DNA of 64,000 bases from CAIKLP01 sp965279595 (GTDB taxonomy: Bacteria; Bacteroidota; Bacteroidia; Sphingobacteriales; Sphingobacteriaceae). Made by a program: the position numbers and the translations under genes. Shown one piece after another: positions 16,012 through 25,137 of this stretch (its first letter is position 1; every line of letters starts with the position of its first letter). The DNA lies in assembly GCA_965279595.1 (NCBI GenBank), contig OZ257246.1, forward strand, positions 62,001 to 126,000. The letters run 5' to 3'. The notes below the pieces were generated by a model. The model was not told the DNA's origin and searched no databases. It saw only the letters and a program-made list of their open reading frames with translations.

Positions 16012-16044
16012 TTTTTAAATTATTCAATGTAAAAAATACAAATC

Positions 16045-17193
16045 ATGGAAGTTATAGATAAAGCGAATAAACTCGCAGAATTACACAAAGACAATGATCC
16101 TTCTCAGGATTTCTTACCTCTTTTAGGTACTGATTATATAGAATTTTACGTAGGAAATGCCAAACAAGCAGCTTACTATTATCGCTCTGCTTTTGGGTAT
16201 GAATTAATTGCTTATGCTGGCCCAGAAACTGGTATTAGAGGAAAAGCTTCTTATGTTCTGAAACAAGATAAAATTAGGTTGGTGTTTACCACTTCATTTG
16301 ATCCAGAAAGTGAAATTTCTAAACATGTAAATTTACATGGAGATGGTGTTAAAGTTTTGGCTTTATGGGTAGATGATGCTGAAAAATCATTCAATGAAAC
16401 CACCAAACGTGGTGCAATTGCTGTTGCTAAACCAAGTGTTCAAAGTGATGAACATGGTGAAATAAAAAGCGCAAGTATCAAAACTTATGGTGATACCATT
16501 CACACATTTATTGAAAGAAAAAATTACAAAGGTGTTTTTTTACCTGGATTTAAAGCTACACCTAAAGATCCAATTGCTAAACCCATTGGTTTGAAATTCG
16601 TAGATCATTGTGTAGGAAATGTTGGCTGGGGAGAGATGAATACATGGGTGAAGTTTTATGAAGAAGTAATGGGCTTCAAATTATTATTAACATTCGATGA
16701 TAAAGATATTTCAACTGAATATTCTTCCTTAATGTCAAAAGTTGTTTCCAATGGAAATGGCTATATTAAATTCCCTATCAACGAACCGGCTGAAGGAAAA
16801 AAGAAATCTCAAATTGAGGAATACATTGAATTCTACAAGGGACAAGGCGTGCAACATATTGCAGTTGCTACAGATAATATACTAGAAACGGTTGCTGAAA
16901 TGAGAAACAGAGGTGTTGAATTTTTAGTAGTGCCTGATTCGTATTATGAAGATTTATTAGATAGAGTCGGCAAAATTGATGAAGAAGTAGATTCACTAAG
17001 AAAATTAAATATTTTAGTAGATAGAGACCCAGAGGGTTATTTATTACAAATATTTACAAAACCTGTGGAAGACAGACCCACAGTTTTCTATGAAATCATC
17101 CAAAGAAAAGGTGCTACATCTTTTGGTAAAGGAAATTTCAAAGCCTTGTTTGAGTCTATTGAAAGAGAACAAGATCTCAGAGGAAATCTTTAA
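16045..17193 (+). CDS. hppD: 4-hydroxyphenylpyruvate dioxygenase
   Basis: 382 residues, ATG 16045. It converts 4-hydroxyphenylpyruvate, the transamination product of tyrosine, to homogentisate using Fe(II) and oxygen. Two vicinal-oxygen-chelate halves are visible: residues about 20-170 (structural) and about 185-360 (catalytic). The iron triad is H188 (VDHCVGN), H271 (VQHIAVAT) and E350 (TVFYEIIQ). The family signature GKGNFKALFESIE is present near the C-terminus. It is the second gene of the hmgA operon and is closed by a strong terminator. Confidence 0.95.
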   Translation: MEVIDKANKLAELHKDNDPSQDFLPLLGTDYIEFYVGNAKQAAYYYRSAFGYELIAYAGPETGIRGKASYVLKQDKIRLVFTTSFDPESEISKHVNLHGDGVKVLALWVDDAEKSFNETTKRGAIAVAKPSVQSDEHGEIKSASIKTYGDTIHTFIERKNYKGVFLPGFKATPKDPIAKPIGLKFVDHCVGNVGWGEMNTWVKFYEEVMGFKLLLTFDDKDISTEYSSLMSKVVSNGNGYIKFPINEPAEGKKKSQIEEYIEFYKGQGVQHIAVATDNILETVAEMRNRGVEFLVVPDSYYEDLLDRVGKIDEEVDSLRKLNILVDRDPEGYLLQIFTKPVEDRPTVFYEIIQRKGATSFGKGNFKALFESIEREQDLRGNL

Positions 17194-17223
17194 AAAAAAG
17201 CGACCAATGGTCGCTTTTTTTTT
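17192..17223 (+). terminator. Rho-independent terminator after hppD
   Basis: Stem AGCGACC / GGTCGCT around AAT, followed by nine T and preceded by a run of A. It ends the hmgA-hppD transcript. Confidence 0.9.
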
Positions 17224-17261
17224 GAATGAAGATTTTAAATATTTTAGAACAAAATATTTAC

Positions 17262-17269
17262 TACTTTTG
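17262..17269 (+). promoter_or_regulatory. TANNTTTG promoter element for purN
   Basis: TACTTTTG matches the Bacteroidota -7 consensus exactly and lies 19 bases before the purN start. Confidence 0.55.
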
Positions 17270-17288
17270 AAATTCTAATAAAACAAAA

Positions 17289-17882
17289 TTGAAACGTATT
17301 GCCATTTTTGCTTCTGGTTCAGGATCCAATGCTCAACGCATCATGGAGCATTTTAAACGCAATAAAGAAATGGAAGTAGCTATAGTGCTTTCAAATAGAG
17401 CTGACTCATACGTTTTACAAAGAGCTGACAATTTTGAAATTCCAACTCATGTGTTCTCTCGAGAGGAATTTTATTCAACTAATTCAATACCTCAATTATT
17501 AGAAAATCTACAAATTGATTTAATAGTTTTAGCAGGTTTTCTATGGCTCATTCCTGAAAATATTTTAAAAAAATATCCCAAGAAAATTATTAATATTCAT
17601 CCTGCGTTATTACCTAAATTTGGTGGCAAAGGCATGTTTGGGGATAAAGTTCATGAAGCTGTTATTGATGCTGGTGAATCTGAAACTGGAATCAGCATTC
17701 ATTATGTAAATGAAGCATTTGATGAAGGTGAAATAATTTACCAATCTAAATGCACAATTGAAAAAAATGAAACCGTTGAAAAACTAGCTTATAAAGTGCA
17801 CCAATTAGAACATGTGCATTACCCTCGAGTTATTGAGGATTTATTAAAAAAAAGTGATAAATCAGCCCTTGTTATTAGATAA
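17289..17882 (+). CDS. purN: Phosphoribosylglycinamide formyltransferase (GART)
   Basis: 197 residues. The start is TTG 17289, because the family's N-terminal motif IAIFASGSGSNAQRI begins at residue 4 and no ATG lies upstream. The enzyme transfers a formyl group from 10-formyl-tetrahydrofolate to GAR in purine synthesis. The active-site stretch is visible: NIHPALLPKFGGKGMFGDKVHEAV, with N and H of the catalytic triad, then ESETGISIHYV and DEGEIIYQ. The length is standard. purH follows 92 bases later in the same direction, though each may have its own promoter. Confidence 0.93.
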   Translation: MKRIAIFASGSGSNAQRIMEHFKRNKEMEVAIVLSNRADSYVLQRADNFEIPTHVFSREEFYSTNSIPQLLENLQIDLIVLAGFLWLIPENILKKYPKKIINIHPALLPKFGGKGMFGDKVHEAVIDAGESETGISIHYVNEAFDEGEIIYQSKCTIEKNETVEKLAYKVHQLEHVHYPRVIEDLLKKSDKSALVIR

Positions 17883-17974
17883 GCAAACCTTATTAATTTC
17901 TTTTAATTTATTTGAATAAGATCAACCTTATTGTTGCTTATTTTTGTTAAACTTGCGCCTCCAAATAATCCTTC

Positions 17975-19501
17975 ATGAACAGCATAAAAAAGGTCAAAAG
18001 CGCCCTGATTTCCGTATACTATAAAGATAAGTTAGAACCTATAATTCAATTACTTCATAAAAATGGAGTTTCCATATATTCAACAGGTGGAACTGAATCG
18101 TTTATCCGCAACTTAAATGTACCAGTTATTGCAGTTGAAGATTTAACATCTTATCCTTCCATTTTAGGAGGTCGTGTTAAAACACTTCATCCAAAAGTGT
18201 TTGGTGGTATATTAACCAGAAGAAACAATCCTTCTGATCAAAATCAAATAAAAGAATTTGAAATACCAGAAATTGATCTAGTTATAGTTGACCTTTACCC
18301 ATTTGAAGAAACCTTGGCTTCTGGTGCTTCAACAGAAGATATTATTGAAAAAATTGACATCGGTGGAATTTCATTGATAAGAGCTGCCGCTAAAAATCAC
18401 CAAGATGTGATTATTGTTTCTTCTAAAAATGATTATTCCTTTTTAGAAGAAGTTTTAAGAGAAAATGAAGGAGGATCAACTCTTGAACAACGAATTGAAT
18501 TTGCTAAGAGGGCTTTTAATACAAGTTCTCATTATGATACCGCAATTTTTAATTATTTCAATCAATCAAATCCATTAACAGTTTTCAAACAAAGCCTACA
18601 AACCTCATCAACATTAAGGTATGGCGAAAATCCTCATCAAGAAGGCAAGTTTTATGGCGATTTAAATGCCATGTTTGATAAGTTAAATGGTAAAGAATTA
18701 TCTTATAATAATTTAGTTGATGTTGATGCAGCAGTTGAACTAATCAAAGAATTTAATGAGCCCACATTCGCTATTCTTAAACATACCAATGCTTGTGGTG
18801 TTGCATCTAGAAATAATATAAAAGATGCCTGGAAAGATGCTTTGGCTTGTGACCCAGTTTCTGCTTTTGGAGGTGTCTTAATTTGTAATAGAGAAATAGA
18901 TAAAGCAACTGCAACAGAAATTCATAGTCTTTTCTTTGAAGTATTGATTGCACCTGGTTTTGATGCTGATGCTTTAGAATTATTATCAGAAAAGAAAAAT
19001 AGAATTTTATTAGTTCAAAAAAAGGTTGAACTTCCAAAAAAACAATTCAAAACACTTCTAAATGGAGTGATTGAACAAGATAAAGACTTAACAATGGAAG
19101 GTGTTTCAGAAATGAAACCAGTTACTGATCAAATCCCTTCTGAATCTGAATTCTTGGATTTAGCTTTTGCCAATAAACTAGTTAAACACACAAAATCAAA
19201 TACCATCATACTGGTAAAAAATAATCAATTGCTCGCAAGTGGAGTTGGCCAAACTTCTAGAGTTGATGCATTAAATCAAGCAATCTTAAAAGCAAAAACT
19301 TTTGGATTCGATTTAAAAGGAGCAGTAATGGCATCAGACGCCTTCTTCCCTTTTCCAGATTGTGTAGAAATTGCTCATTTAGCTGGCATTACTGCCGTAA
19401 TTCAACCTGGAGGTTCCATCAAGGACCAATTATCTATTGATTTTTGCAATACAAATCAAGTAGCAATGGTGATGACTGGTGTTAGACATTTCAAACATTA
19501 A
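17975..19501 (+). CDS. purH: Bifunctional AICAR transformylase / IMP cyclohydrolase
   Basis: 508 residues from ATG 17975. It carries out the last two steps of purine synthesis: formylation of AICAR and ring closure to IMP. The N-terminal MGS-like cyclohydrolase domain (about 1-135) has STGGTESFI, GGRVKTLHPKVFGGIL and DLYPFEETL. The AICARFT domain follows, with LRYGENPHQEG, KHTNACGVA and DPVSAFGGVL, and ends in SDAFFPFPD and IQPGGSIKD. The length is typical. In Bacteroidota purH commonly precedes mreB, as here. A weak TAAACTTG element at 17948 may be its promoter. Confidence 0.96.
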   Translation: MNSIKKVKSALISVYYKDKLEPIIQLLHKNGVSIYSTGGTESFIRNLNVPVIAVEDLTSYPSILGGRVKTLHPKVFGGILTRRNNPSDQNQIKEFEIPEIDLVIVDLYPFEETLASGASTEDIIEKIDIGGISLIRAAAKNHQDVIIVSSKNDYSFLEEVLRENEGGSTLEQRIEFAKRAFNTSSHYDTAIFNYFNQSNPLTVFKQSLQTSSTLRYGENPHQEGKFYGDLNAMFDKLNGKELSYNNLVDVDAAVELIKEFNEPTFAILKHTNACGVASRNNIKDAWKDALACDPVSAFGGVLICNREIDKATATEIHSLFFEVLIAPGFDADALELLSEKKNRILLVQKKVELPKKQFKTLLNGVIEQDKDLTMEGVSEMKPVTDQIPSESEFLDLAFANKLVKHTKSNTIILVKNNQLLASGVGQTSRVDALNQAILKAKTFGFDLKGAVMASDAFFPFPDCVEIAHLAGITAVIQPGGSIKDQLSIDFCNTNQVAMVMTGVRHFKH

Positions 19502-19503
19502 AC

Positions 19504-19511
19504 TATATTTG
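19504..19511 (+). promoter_or_regulatory. TANNTTTG promoter element for the mre operon
   Basis: TATATTTG fits the consensus exactly, just after the purH stop and 84 bases before mreB. The -33 region would lie inside the purH 3' end. Confidence 0.5.
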
Positions 19512-19595
19512 TATCAAATACTTAAAAGTTAGTTGATTATTTTTTTATTTACGTAAATTACACAGTTATAAAAACTGTTTATACTGATTCAAACA

Positions 19596-20618
19596 ATGGG
19601 ATTATTTAATTTTTTCACCCAAGAGATTGCAATTGACCTAGGAACTGCAAATACCTTAATTATTCATAATGACAAAGTAGTCGTAGATGAGCCATCTATT
19701 GTTGCTATTGATCGTAAAACAAATAAAGTTATCGCCGTTGGTAAACAAGCCATGCAAATGGATGGTAAAGCCCATGATGGTATCAAAACTATTAGACCAC
19801 TGAAAGATGGAGTTATTGCAGATTTCGATGCTGCTGAACACATGATCAGAGGTATGATCAAAATGATCAATACTGGTAAAGGTTGGTTTTTGCCTTCCTT
19901 AAAAATGGTTATCTGTATACCATCTGGTATTACAGAAGTTGAAAAACGTGCTGTTCGAGATTCAGCAGAAATTGCTGGTGCTAAAGAAGTTTATATGATT
20001 CATGAACCTATGGCCGCTGCAATTGGAATAGGAATCGATGTGGAAGAACCGATGGGAAATATGATTATAGACATTGGAGGTGGTACAACAGAAATTGCTG
20101 TCATTGCTTTATCAGGTATCGTATGTGATCAATCAATTCGTGTTGCAGGTGATAATTTTGATAGTGATATTGTAAATTATATGCGCCGACAACACAACAT
20201 TTTAATTGGAGACCGCACAGCTGAAAAAATTAAAATTGAAGTGGGTGCAGCATTACCTGAAATTACAGACCCTCCTGCTGAATTCGCAGTTCAAGGTCGT
20301 GACTTAATGACTGGCGTACCTAAACAAATAAAAGTTTCTTACTCAGAAATTGCACATTGCTTAGATAAATCAATTTCTAAAATTGAAGAAGCAATTTTAA
20401 AAGCACTTGAAATAACTCCACCTGAATTATCAGCTGATATTTACCAAACAGGAATTTATTTAACTGGAGGTGGTGCGTTATTAAGAGGTTTAGATAAAAG
20501 AATATCTGCCAAAACAAAATTACCTGTTCATATCGCTGAAGATCCTTTACGCGCAGTGGTTCGTGGTACTGGCATTGCCCTTAAAAATATTGGCAACTTT
20601 AAGTTCTTAATGACTTAA
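19596..20618 (+). CDS. mreB: Rod shape-determining actin homologue MreB
   Basis: 340 residues. This bacterial actin polymerises under the inner membrane and positions the elongation machinery. The phosphate-1 motif (IDLGTANTLI), connect/phosphate-2 region (IDIGGGTTEIAVIAL) and adenosine motif (LTGGGALLRGLD) are all present. The N-terminal MGLFNFFTQE is the family's amphipathic start. It leads the operon mreB-mreC-mreD-mrdA-rodA, with mreC 36 bases downstream. Confidence 0.97.
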   Translation: MGLFNFFTQEIAIDLGTANTLIIHNDKVVVDEPSIVAIDRKTNKVIAVGKQAMQMDGKAHDGIKTIRPLKDGVIADFDAAEHMIRGMIKMINTGKGWFLPSLKMVICIPSGITEVEKRAVRDSAEIAGAKEVYMIHEPMAAAIGIGIDVEEPMGNMIIDIGGGTTEIAVIALSGIVCDQSIRVAGDNFDSDIVNYMRRQHNILIGDRTAEKIKIEVGAALPEITDPPAEFAVQGRDLMTGVPKQIKVSYSEIAHCLDKSISKIEEAILKALEITPPELSADIYQTGIYLTGGGALLRGLDKRISAKTKLPVHIAEDPLRAVVRGTGIALKNIGNFKFLMT

Positions 20619-20654
20619 TTATTTTTTTGACAAAAAATTTAATTAAAAAAACGA

Positions 20655-21488
20655 ATGCGTAATCTTTGGATTTTCTTTTTAAGATATTATTCCTTTTTCT
20701 TATTCCTTATTTTAGAAATCATCGCATTCACAATGATTTTTAATAATAATAGTTATCAAAGTGCAAGCTATTTTAATTCATCAAATAAAATAAGTGGACA
20801 GCTTTTTGATTTTACTTCTAACGTTGAATCATTTATCAATTTAAGTATTGTTAATGATAGCTTAGCTCAAGAAAATGCCAGATTAAAAAATCAATTGATA
20901 GCTGACCGATATACAAATAGAACAAATAAAGGAAAATTTTCAGACTCTAGTATATCATTTCAACAATACAACTATATTCAAGCAAAAGTCATTAACAATA
21001 CTATTCTTAAAAGAAATAATTACATCACTTTAAATAGAGGAAGTATTCATGGAATTAAAAAAAATATGGGTGTAATTTGTGGTGATGGTATTGTAGGAAT
21101 TGTCAAAGATGTCTCCAATCATTTCTGTACGGTTATCTCTTTTCTTCATAAAGATTCCAGAATTAGTGCACAATTAAATTCAACAAAAGATTTTGGTTCA
21201 TTAGTATGGGATGGAATTGATCCAACCATTGGTTCATTAAAAGATATTCCTACTCATGTTAAAGTCAAAATTGGAGATTCGGTAAGTACAACAGGTTACT
21301 CATCTATTTTTCCAGAAAAAGTGATGATCGGTAAAGTCAAAACCGTAAGTCAAAAAAGTGGCGATAACTTTTTTGAAGTAGAAGTAAAGTTGTCAACTAA
21401 TTTTTCAACGTTAAGATATGTTTATATCATCTCTGATATTTTAGCAGATGAAAAAATTAAATTAGAGGAGGGCCAAAAAAATGATTAG
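20655..21488 (+). CDS. mreC: Rod shape-determining protein MreC
   Basis: 277 residues. One transmembrane helix at residues about 9-28 is followed by a coiled-coil stretch (DSLAQENARLKNQLI, about 72-90) and the periplasmic beta domain (NYITLNRGSIHGIKKNMGVI, then VSTTGYSSIFPEKVMIGKV). MreC scaffolds PBP2 in the elongasome. It overlaps mreD by eight bases, and the strong ribosome-binding site GAGGAGG for mreD lies within its last codons. Translational coupling is likely. Confidence 0.93.
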   Translation: MRNLWIFFLRYYSFFLFLILEIIAFTMIFNNNSYQSASYFNSSNKISGQLFDFTSNVESFINLSIVNDSLAQENARLKNQLIADRYTNRTNKGKFSDSSISFQQYNYIQAKVINNTILKRNNYITLNRGSIHGIKKNMGVICGDGIVGIVKDVSNHFCTVISFLHKDSRISAQLNSTKDFGSLVWDGIDPTIGSLKDIPTHVKVKIGDSVSTTGYSSIFPEKVMIGKVKTVSQKSGDNFFEVEVKLSTNFSTLRYVYIISDILADEKIKLEEGQKND

Positions 21489-21996
21489 TTTATTTACAAC
21501 TAACACACTCCGATTTATTTTCTTAATATTAATTCAGGCTTTGGTATTAAATAATGTTGGTTTATATAATATGGTTAATCCATATTTGTATGTGCTATTT
21601 ATTATTCTATTACCCTTAGAAACTCCTCTATATTTATTATTAGGCATTTCATTTTTGATGGGTTTAAGTATAGATACATTTTCTAATACAGGAGGCTTAC
21701 ATGCTGCAGCTAGCACATTCATTGCCTTTCTTCGCCCATTGATTCTTTTGTTAATTACACCACGAGGTGGATATGAACATCAAACCGTACCAAATTTAAA
21801 AAGCTTGGGGTTTATTTGGTTCATTTCATATGCAAGTATAATGGTTTTTATTCACCACCTTTTACTATTCAATATTGAAGTTTTTAGATTTTCTGAATTT
21901 TTAATTACTCTTTCAAGAACTGTTTTTAGTTCACTATTTACATTAATTTTAATCATCCTTTCACAATACTTATTTAGCAGTCCAAAAAAACGATAA
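21481..21996 (+). CDS. mreD: Rod shape-determining membrane protein MreD
   Basis: 171 residues, almost entirely hydrophobic, with five or six membrane helices. Its position between mreC and mrdA identifies it more than its sequence, which is poorly conserved in this family (LLPLETPLYLLLGISFLMGL and FSNTGGLHAAAST are recognisable). It belongs to the elongasome with MreC, PBP2 and RodA. Its stop codon is followed directly by the mrdA start. Confidence 0.88.
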   Translation: MISLFTTNTLRFIFLILIQALVLNNVGLYNMVNPYLYVLFIILLPLETPLYLLLGISFLMGLSIDTFSNTGGLHAAASTFIAFLRPLILLLITPRGGYEHQTVPNLKSLGFIWFISYASIMVFIHHLLLFNIEVFRFSEFLITLSRTVFSSLFTLILIILSQYLFSSPKKR

Positions 21997-23850
21997 ATGA
22001 ATATTTTCTTCGAACGAAAGTTCGTCATTCAAGGCATAATAATTTTTACTTGCATTATTCTATTAACTCGTTTATTTTATATACAAGTAATAGATGATAG
22101 TTATTTTTTATCTGCCAATAATAATGTATTAAGAAAATTAACAGTCTATCCAGCTAGAGGAATTATTTATGATCGCAATGGAAAAATAATTGTACAAAAT
22201 GAACCAGTTTATGACTTAATGGTTGTACCTAAACAAACTGGATTTATTGATACGCTAGAATTTTGCAAATTATTAGGCCTAAGCAAAAGTCAGTTTCTAG
22301 AGAAAATGAAAAAAGCTAGAAACTATTCCCCTTACAAAGCCTCTATTTTTGAAAAACAACTTTCTGCCAGAGTTTATGCGGGCTTCCAAGAAAGATTATT
22401 TGAATATCAAGGTTTTTTTGTTCAAAACAGAACTGTAAGAAAATATCCTGATTCAGTAGCGGCACATGTCTTAGGTTATATCGGTGAGGTTGATGAAAAT
22501 AGAATTAAAAAAACAAACAACTATTATCAAATTGGTGACTATATAGGTATCTCAGGTATTGAACGGTCTTATGAAAATATTTTAAGAGGACAAAGAGGTA
22601 CAAAAATTATAATGGTTGATGTGCTCAATAGAGAACAAGGAAGTTATGAAAATGGAGCTTATGATACGGTTGCAATTGCTGGTGAAAAATTAATCTCCTC
22701 TCTTGATCTTAGGATCCAAAAATTGGCCGAACAATTAATGCAAAATAAAAAAGGAAGTGTTGTGGCTATAGAACCTTCCACAGGAGAAATACTTTGTTTT
22801 GTTAGCAGCCCAACTTATGATCCCAATTTATTAGTGGGTCGTGAACGTGGAAATAATTATATCAAATTATTAAAAGATAGTGAGAAGCCACTTTTCATTA
22901 GACCCATTATGGCTCAATACCCACCAGGCTCTATTTTTAAAGCTGTGGAAGCATTAATCGGTCAACAAGAAACATTAATTTTTCCCGAAACGAGATTTCC
23001 TTGTAATGGAGGTTATTCAATTGGAAACAGAATGGTTAAATGTGAACATAACCATTCCCCTTTAAATTTAAACGAATCAATTGCACAATCATGTAATTCA
23101 TATTATTGTTGGTTATTTAAAAAGCTAATTGATCAAGGAAATTATGGCTCAGTTGAAAAGAACTTTTTAGTATGGCGCGACTATATTTTGAAATTTGGAA
23201 TGGGCAAGAAATTAAATATCGATTTGCCGAATGAACTTGGTGGTTTATTACCTACTGTTGCATTCTATGATAAATATTACGGCTCTGGGCATTGGAAATC
23301 TTCAACAATAATTTCTTTAGCTATTGGACAAGGAGAACTTGGTGTTACCCCATTACAAATGGCAAATACAATGGCTATTATTGCCAACAGAGGTTACTAC
23401 TATAATCCACATTTAGTAAAATCAATTGGAGATAAACTTGTAAAGAAAAAAGAGTACACTACAAAAAATTCTGTTGGTATTGATACTTCCTATTTTACTG
23501 TTGTTATTGATGGAATGCAACAAGTGGTTGATCATGGAACTGCATATTATGCTAAAATAAAAGACATCACGATGTGCGGAAAAACAGGAACAGCACAAAA
23601 TCCTCACGGAAAATCACATTCTGTGTTTGTTGCTTTTGCACCTAGAGAAAATCCTAAAATTGCAATCGCTGTAATCGTTGAAAATGCTGGCTACGGGGCT
23701 ACTTGGGCAGCACCAATTGCGAGTATACTTGTTGAAAAATATTTAAAAGATACGGTTTCAAGACCTGCTTATTATGTTGATAGAATATTAAATGCCGATT
23801 TAATTCATCCAGTTGTTTCAGAAAAAAAGGAGGACAAAAAACATGAGTGA
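21997..23850 (+). CDS. mrdA: Penicillin-binding protein 2 (class B transpeptidase)
   Basis: 617 residues. An N-terminal membrane anchor at about 10-30 is followed by the PBP dimer domain (ARGIIYDRNGKIIVQNEP) and the transpeptidase domain. Catalytic motifs are all present: SxxK in PPGSIFKAV, SxN in AQSCNSYYC, and KTG in MCGKTGTAQNP. It cross-links peptidoglycan during sidewall elongation, together with the glycosyltransferase RodA encoded next. A C-terminal Lys/Glu-rich tail overlaps the rodA start by eight bases. Confidence 0.96.
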   Translation: MNIFFERKFVIQGIIIFTCIILLTRLFYIQVIDDSYFLSANNNVLRKLTVYPARGIIYDRNGKIIVQNEPVYDLMVVPKQTGFIDTLEFCKLLGLSKSQFLEKMKKARNYSPYKASIFEKQLSARVYAGFQERLFEYQGFFVQNRTVRKYPDSVAAHVLGYIGEVDENRIKKTNNYYQIGDYIGISGIERSYENILRGQRGTKIIMVDVLNREQGSYENGAYDTVAIAGEKLISSLDLRIQKLAEQLMQNKKGSVVAIEPSTGEILCFVSSPTYDPNLLVGRERGNNYIKLLKDSEKPLFIRPIMAQYPPGSIFKAVEALIGQQETLIFPETRFPCNGGYSIGNRMVKCEHNHSPLNLNESIAQSCNSYYCWLFKKLIDQGNYGSVEKNFLVWRDYILKFGMGKKLNIDLPNELGGLLPTVAFYDKYYGSGHWKSSTIISLAIGQGELGVTPLQMANTMAIIANRGYYYNPHLVKSIGDKLVKKKEYTTKNSVGIDTSYFTVVIDGMQQVVDHGTAYYAKIKDITMCGKTGTAQNPHGKSHSVFVAFAPRENPKIAIAVIVENAGYGATWAAPIASILVEKYLKDTVSRPAYYVDRILNADLIHPVVSEKKEDKKHE

Positions 23851-25108
23851 GCTGAGACAAAATAAATTCTGGAAAAATATAGATAAACCAACAATCATAC
23901 TATATGCACTTCTTGTGTTAATTGGATGGTTAAGTATTTATGCAGCAGTTTTTGATGAAAATCATGCGAGTATTATTGACCTCGATAAAAATTATGGAAA
24001 ACAATTACTTTGGATTGTTACTGCATTTTTTATCGGACTAATGATTATTCTAATAGAAAGTAAATTTTATTCCGTTTTCTCTTATGGAATATATATTACT
24101 ACGCTACTCATGTTGGTCTCCGTATTGTTTTTTGGGAAATATGTAAATGGTTCCCGTTCGTGGTTTGAAATAGGTAGTTTCAGATTACAACCCGCTGAAT
24201 TCGCTAAATTTGCTACGGCACTTGTTATTGCGAAATACATTAGTACTGGTGTACGATTAGAAAAACTAAGTACCAAATTAAGCTGTTTAGGATTGCTTGC
24301 AATACCCATGGGTCTTATTTTATTACAGGGAGATGTGGGTTCTGCTATTACTTATGTTGCCTTTATTTTTGTTTTATATAGAGAAGGGTTATCAGGAATA
24401 ATATTAGTAATTGGATTGTTAATTGGAATCGTATTTGTATTATCCCTACTCTTCGCCAAATTTTATATCTTATTAGGTATTGCATTAATCACCTTTTTAC
24501 TAATTATTTATTTTAGAAAAAAAAGGCAAGCCATTGCCGTAATCGTATCAGGTGCCGTGCTTGCAGCTACCATGGTTGTTGGATTTAATTATGTTTTCAA
24601 TAATGTAATGAAACAACATCATCGCGACAGGTTAAATAATTTAGTTGGAAAAGAAATTGATTTGAAAGGTGCTGGCTACAATGTTAATCAAAGTAAAATT
24701 GCAATTGGTTCTGGAGGTTGGACGGGTAAAGGATTTTTAAATGGTACACAAACCAAATATGATTTTGTTCCTGAACAAAGCACCGATTTTATTTTTTGTA
24801 CTGTAGGTGAAGAACATGGTTTCGTAGGTAGTGTTATTTTGATAGGTTTATTTCTTGCCCTTTTACTTAGGGTTGTGTTTATTGCTGAACGACAGCGATC
24901 TCCTTTTAGTAGAGTTTATGGATATGGTGTTGCAAGTATTTTATTTCTGCATTTAACCGTAAATATCGGAATGACCATTGGATTAGTGCCAGTAATCGGA
25001 ATCCCTCTACCTTTCATTAGCTATGGAGGTTCTTCTTTATGGAGTTTCACCATTCTTTTGTTTATTCTTATCAAATTAGATTCTAACAGACAAAATATTA
25101 TTAGATAA
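23843..25108 (+). CDS. rodA: Peptidoglycan glycosyltransferase RodA (SEDS family)
   Basis: 421 residues from ATG 23843. A GTG-type start 30 bases upstream is possible, but AAGGAGG at about 23827-23833 is well placed for ATG 23843. About ten membrane helices. SEDS landmarks: NGSRSWFEIGSFRLQPAEFAKFA, the catalytic-loop region LLQGDVGSAITY, STDFIFCTVGEEHGFVGS, and GIPLPFISYGGSS near the C-terminus. It polymerises glycan strands from lipid II with PBP2. It is the last gene of the mre operon and ends at a shared terminator. Confidence 0.95.
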   Translation: MSELRQNKFWKNIDKPTIILYALLVLIGWLSIYAAVFDENHASIIDLDKNYGKQLLWIVTAFFIGLMIILIESKFYSVFSYGIYITTLLMLVSVLFFGKYVNGSRSWFEIGSFRLQPAEFAKFATALVIAKYISTGVRLEKLSTKLSCLGLLAIPMGLILLQGDVGSAITYVAFIFVLYREGLSGIILVIGLLIGIVFVLSLLFAKFYILLGIALITFLLIIYFRKKRQAIAVIVSGAVLAATMVVGFNYVFNNVMKQHHRDRLNNLVGKEIDLKGAGYNVNQSKIAIGSGGWTGKGFLNGTQTKYDFVPEQSTDFIFCTVGEEHGFVGSVILIGLFLALLLRVVFIAERQRSPFSRVYGYGVASILFLHLTVNIGMTIGLVPVIGIPLPFISYGGSSLWSFTILLFILIKLDSNRQNIIR

Positions 25109-25110
25109 AA

Positions 25111-25137
25111 AAAAGGCTCCAAAATTTGGAGCCTTTT
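25111..25137. terminator. Bidirectional terminator between rodA and leuS
   Basis: AAAAGGCTCCAAA / TTTGGAGCCTTTT forms a long stem, with A-run before and T-run after, so it works for both convergent genes. Confidence 0.92.

Noticed and set aside
17090..17278. 62-codon ORF over the hppD end
   Set aside because: It is out of frame within hppD and runs through the terminator.
17879..17945. Possible long hairpin after purN (AAGCAA / TTGCTT)
   Set aside because: The loop is about 45 bases and the stem weak; not convincing as terminator or riboswitch.
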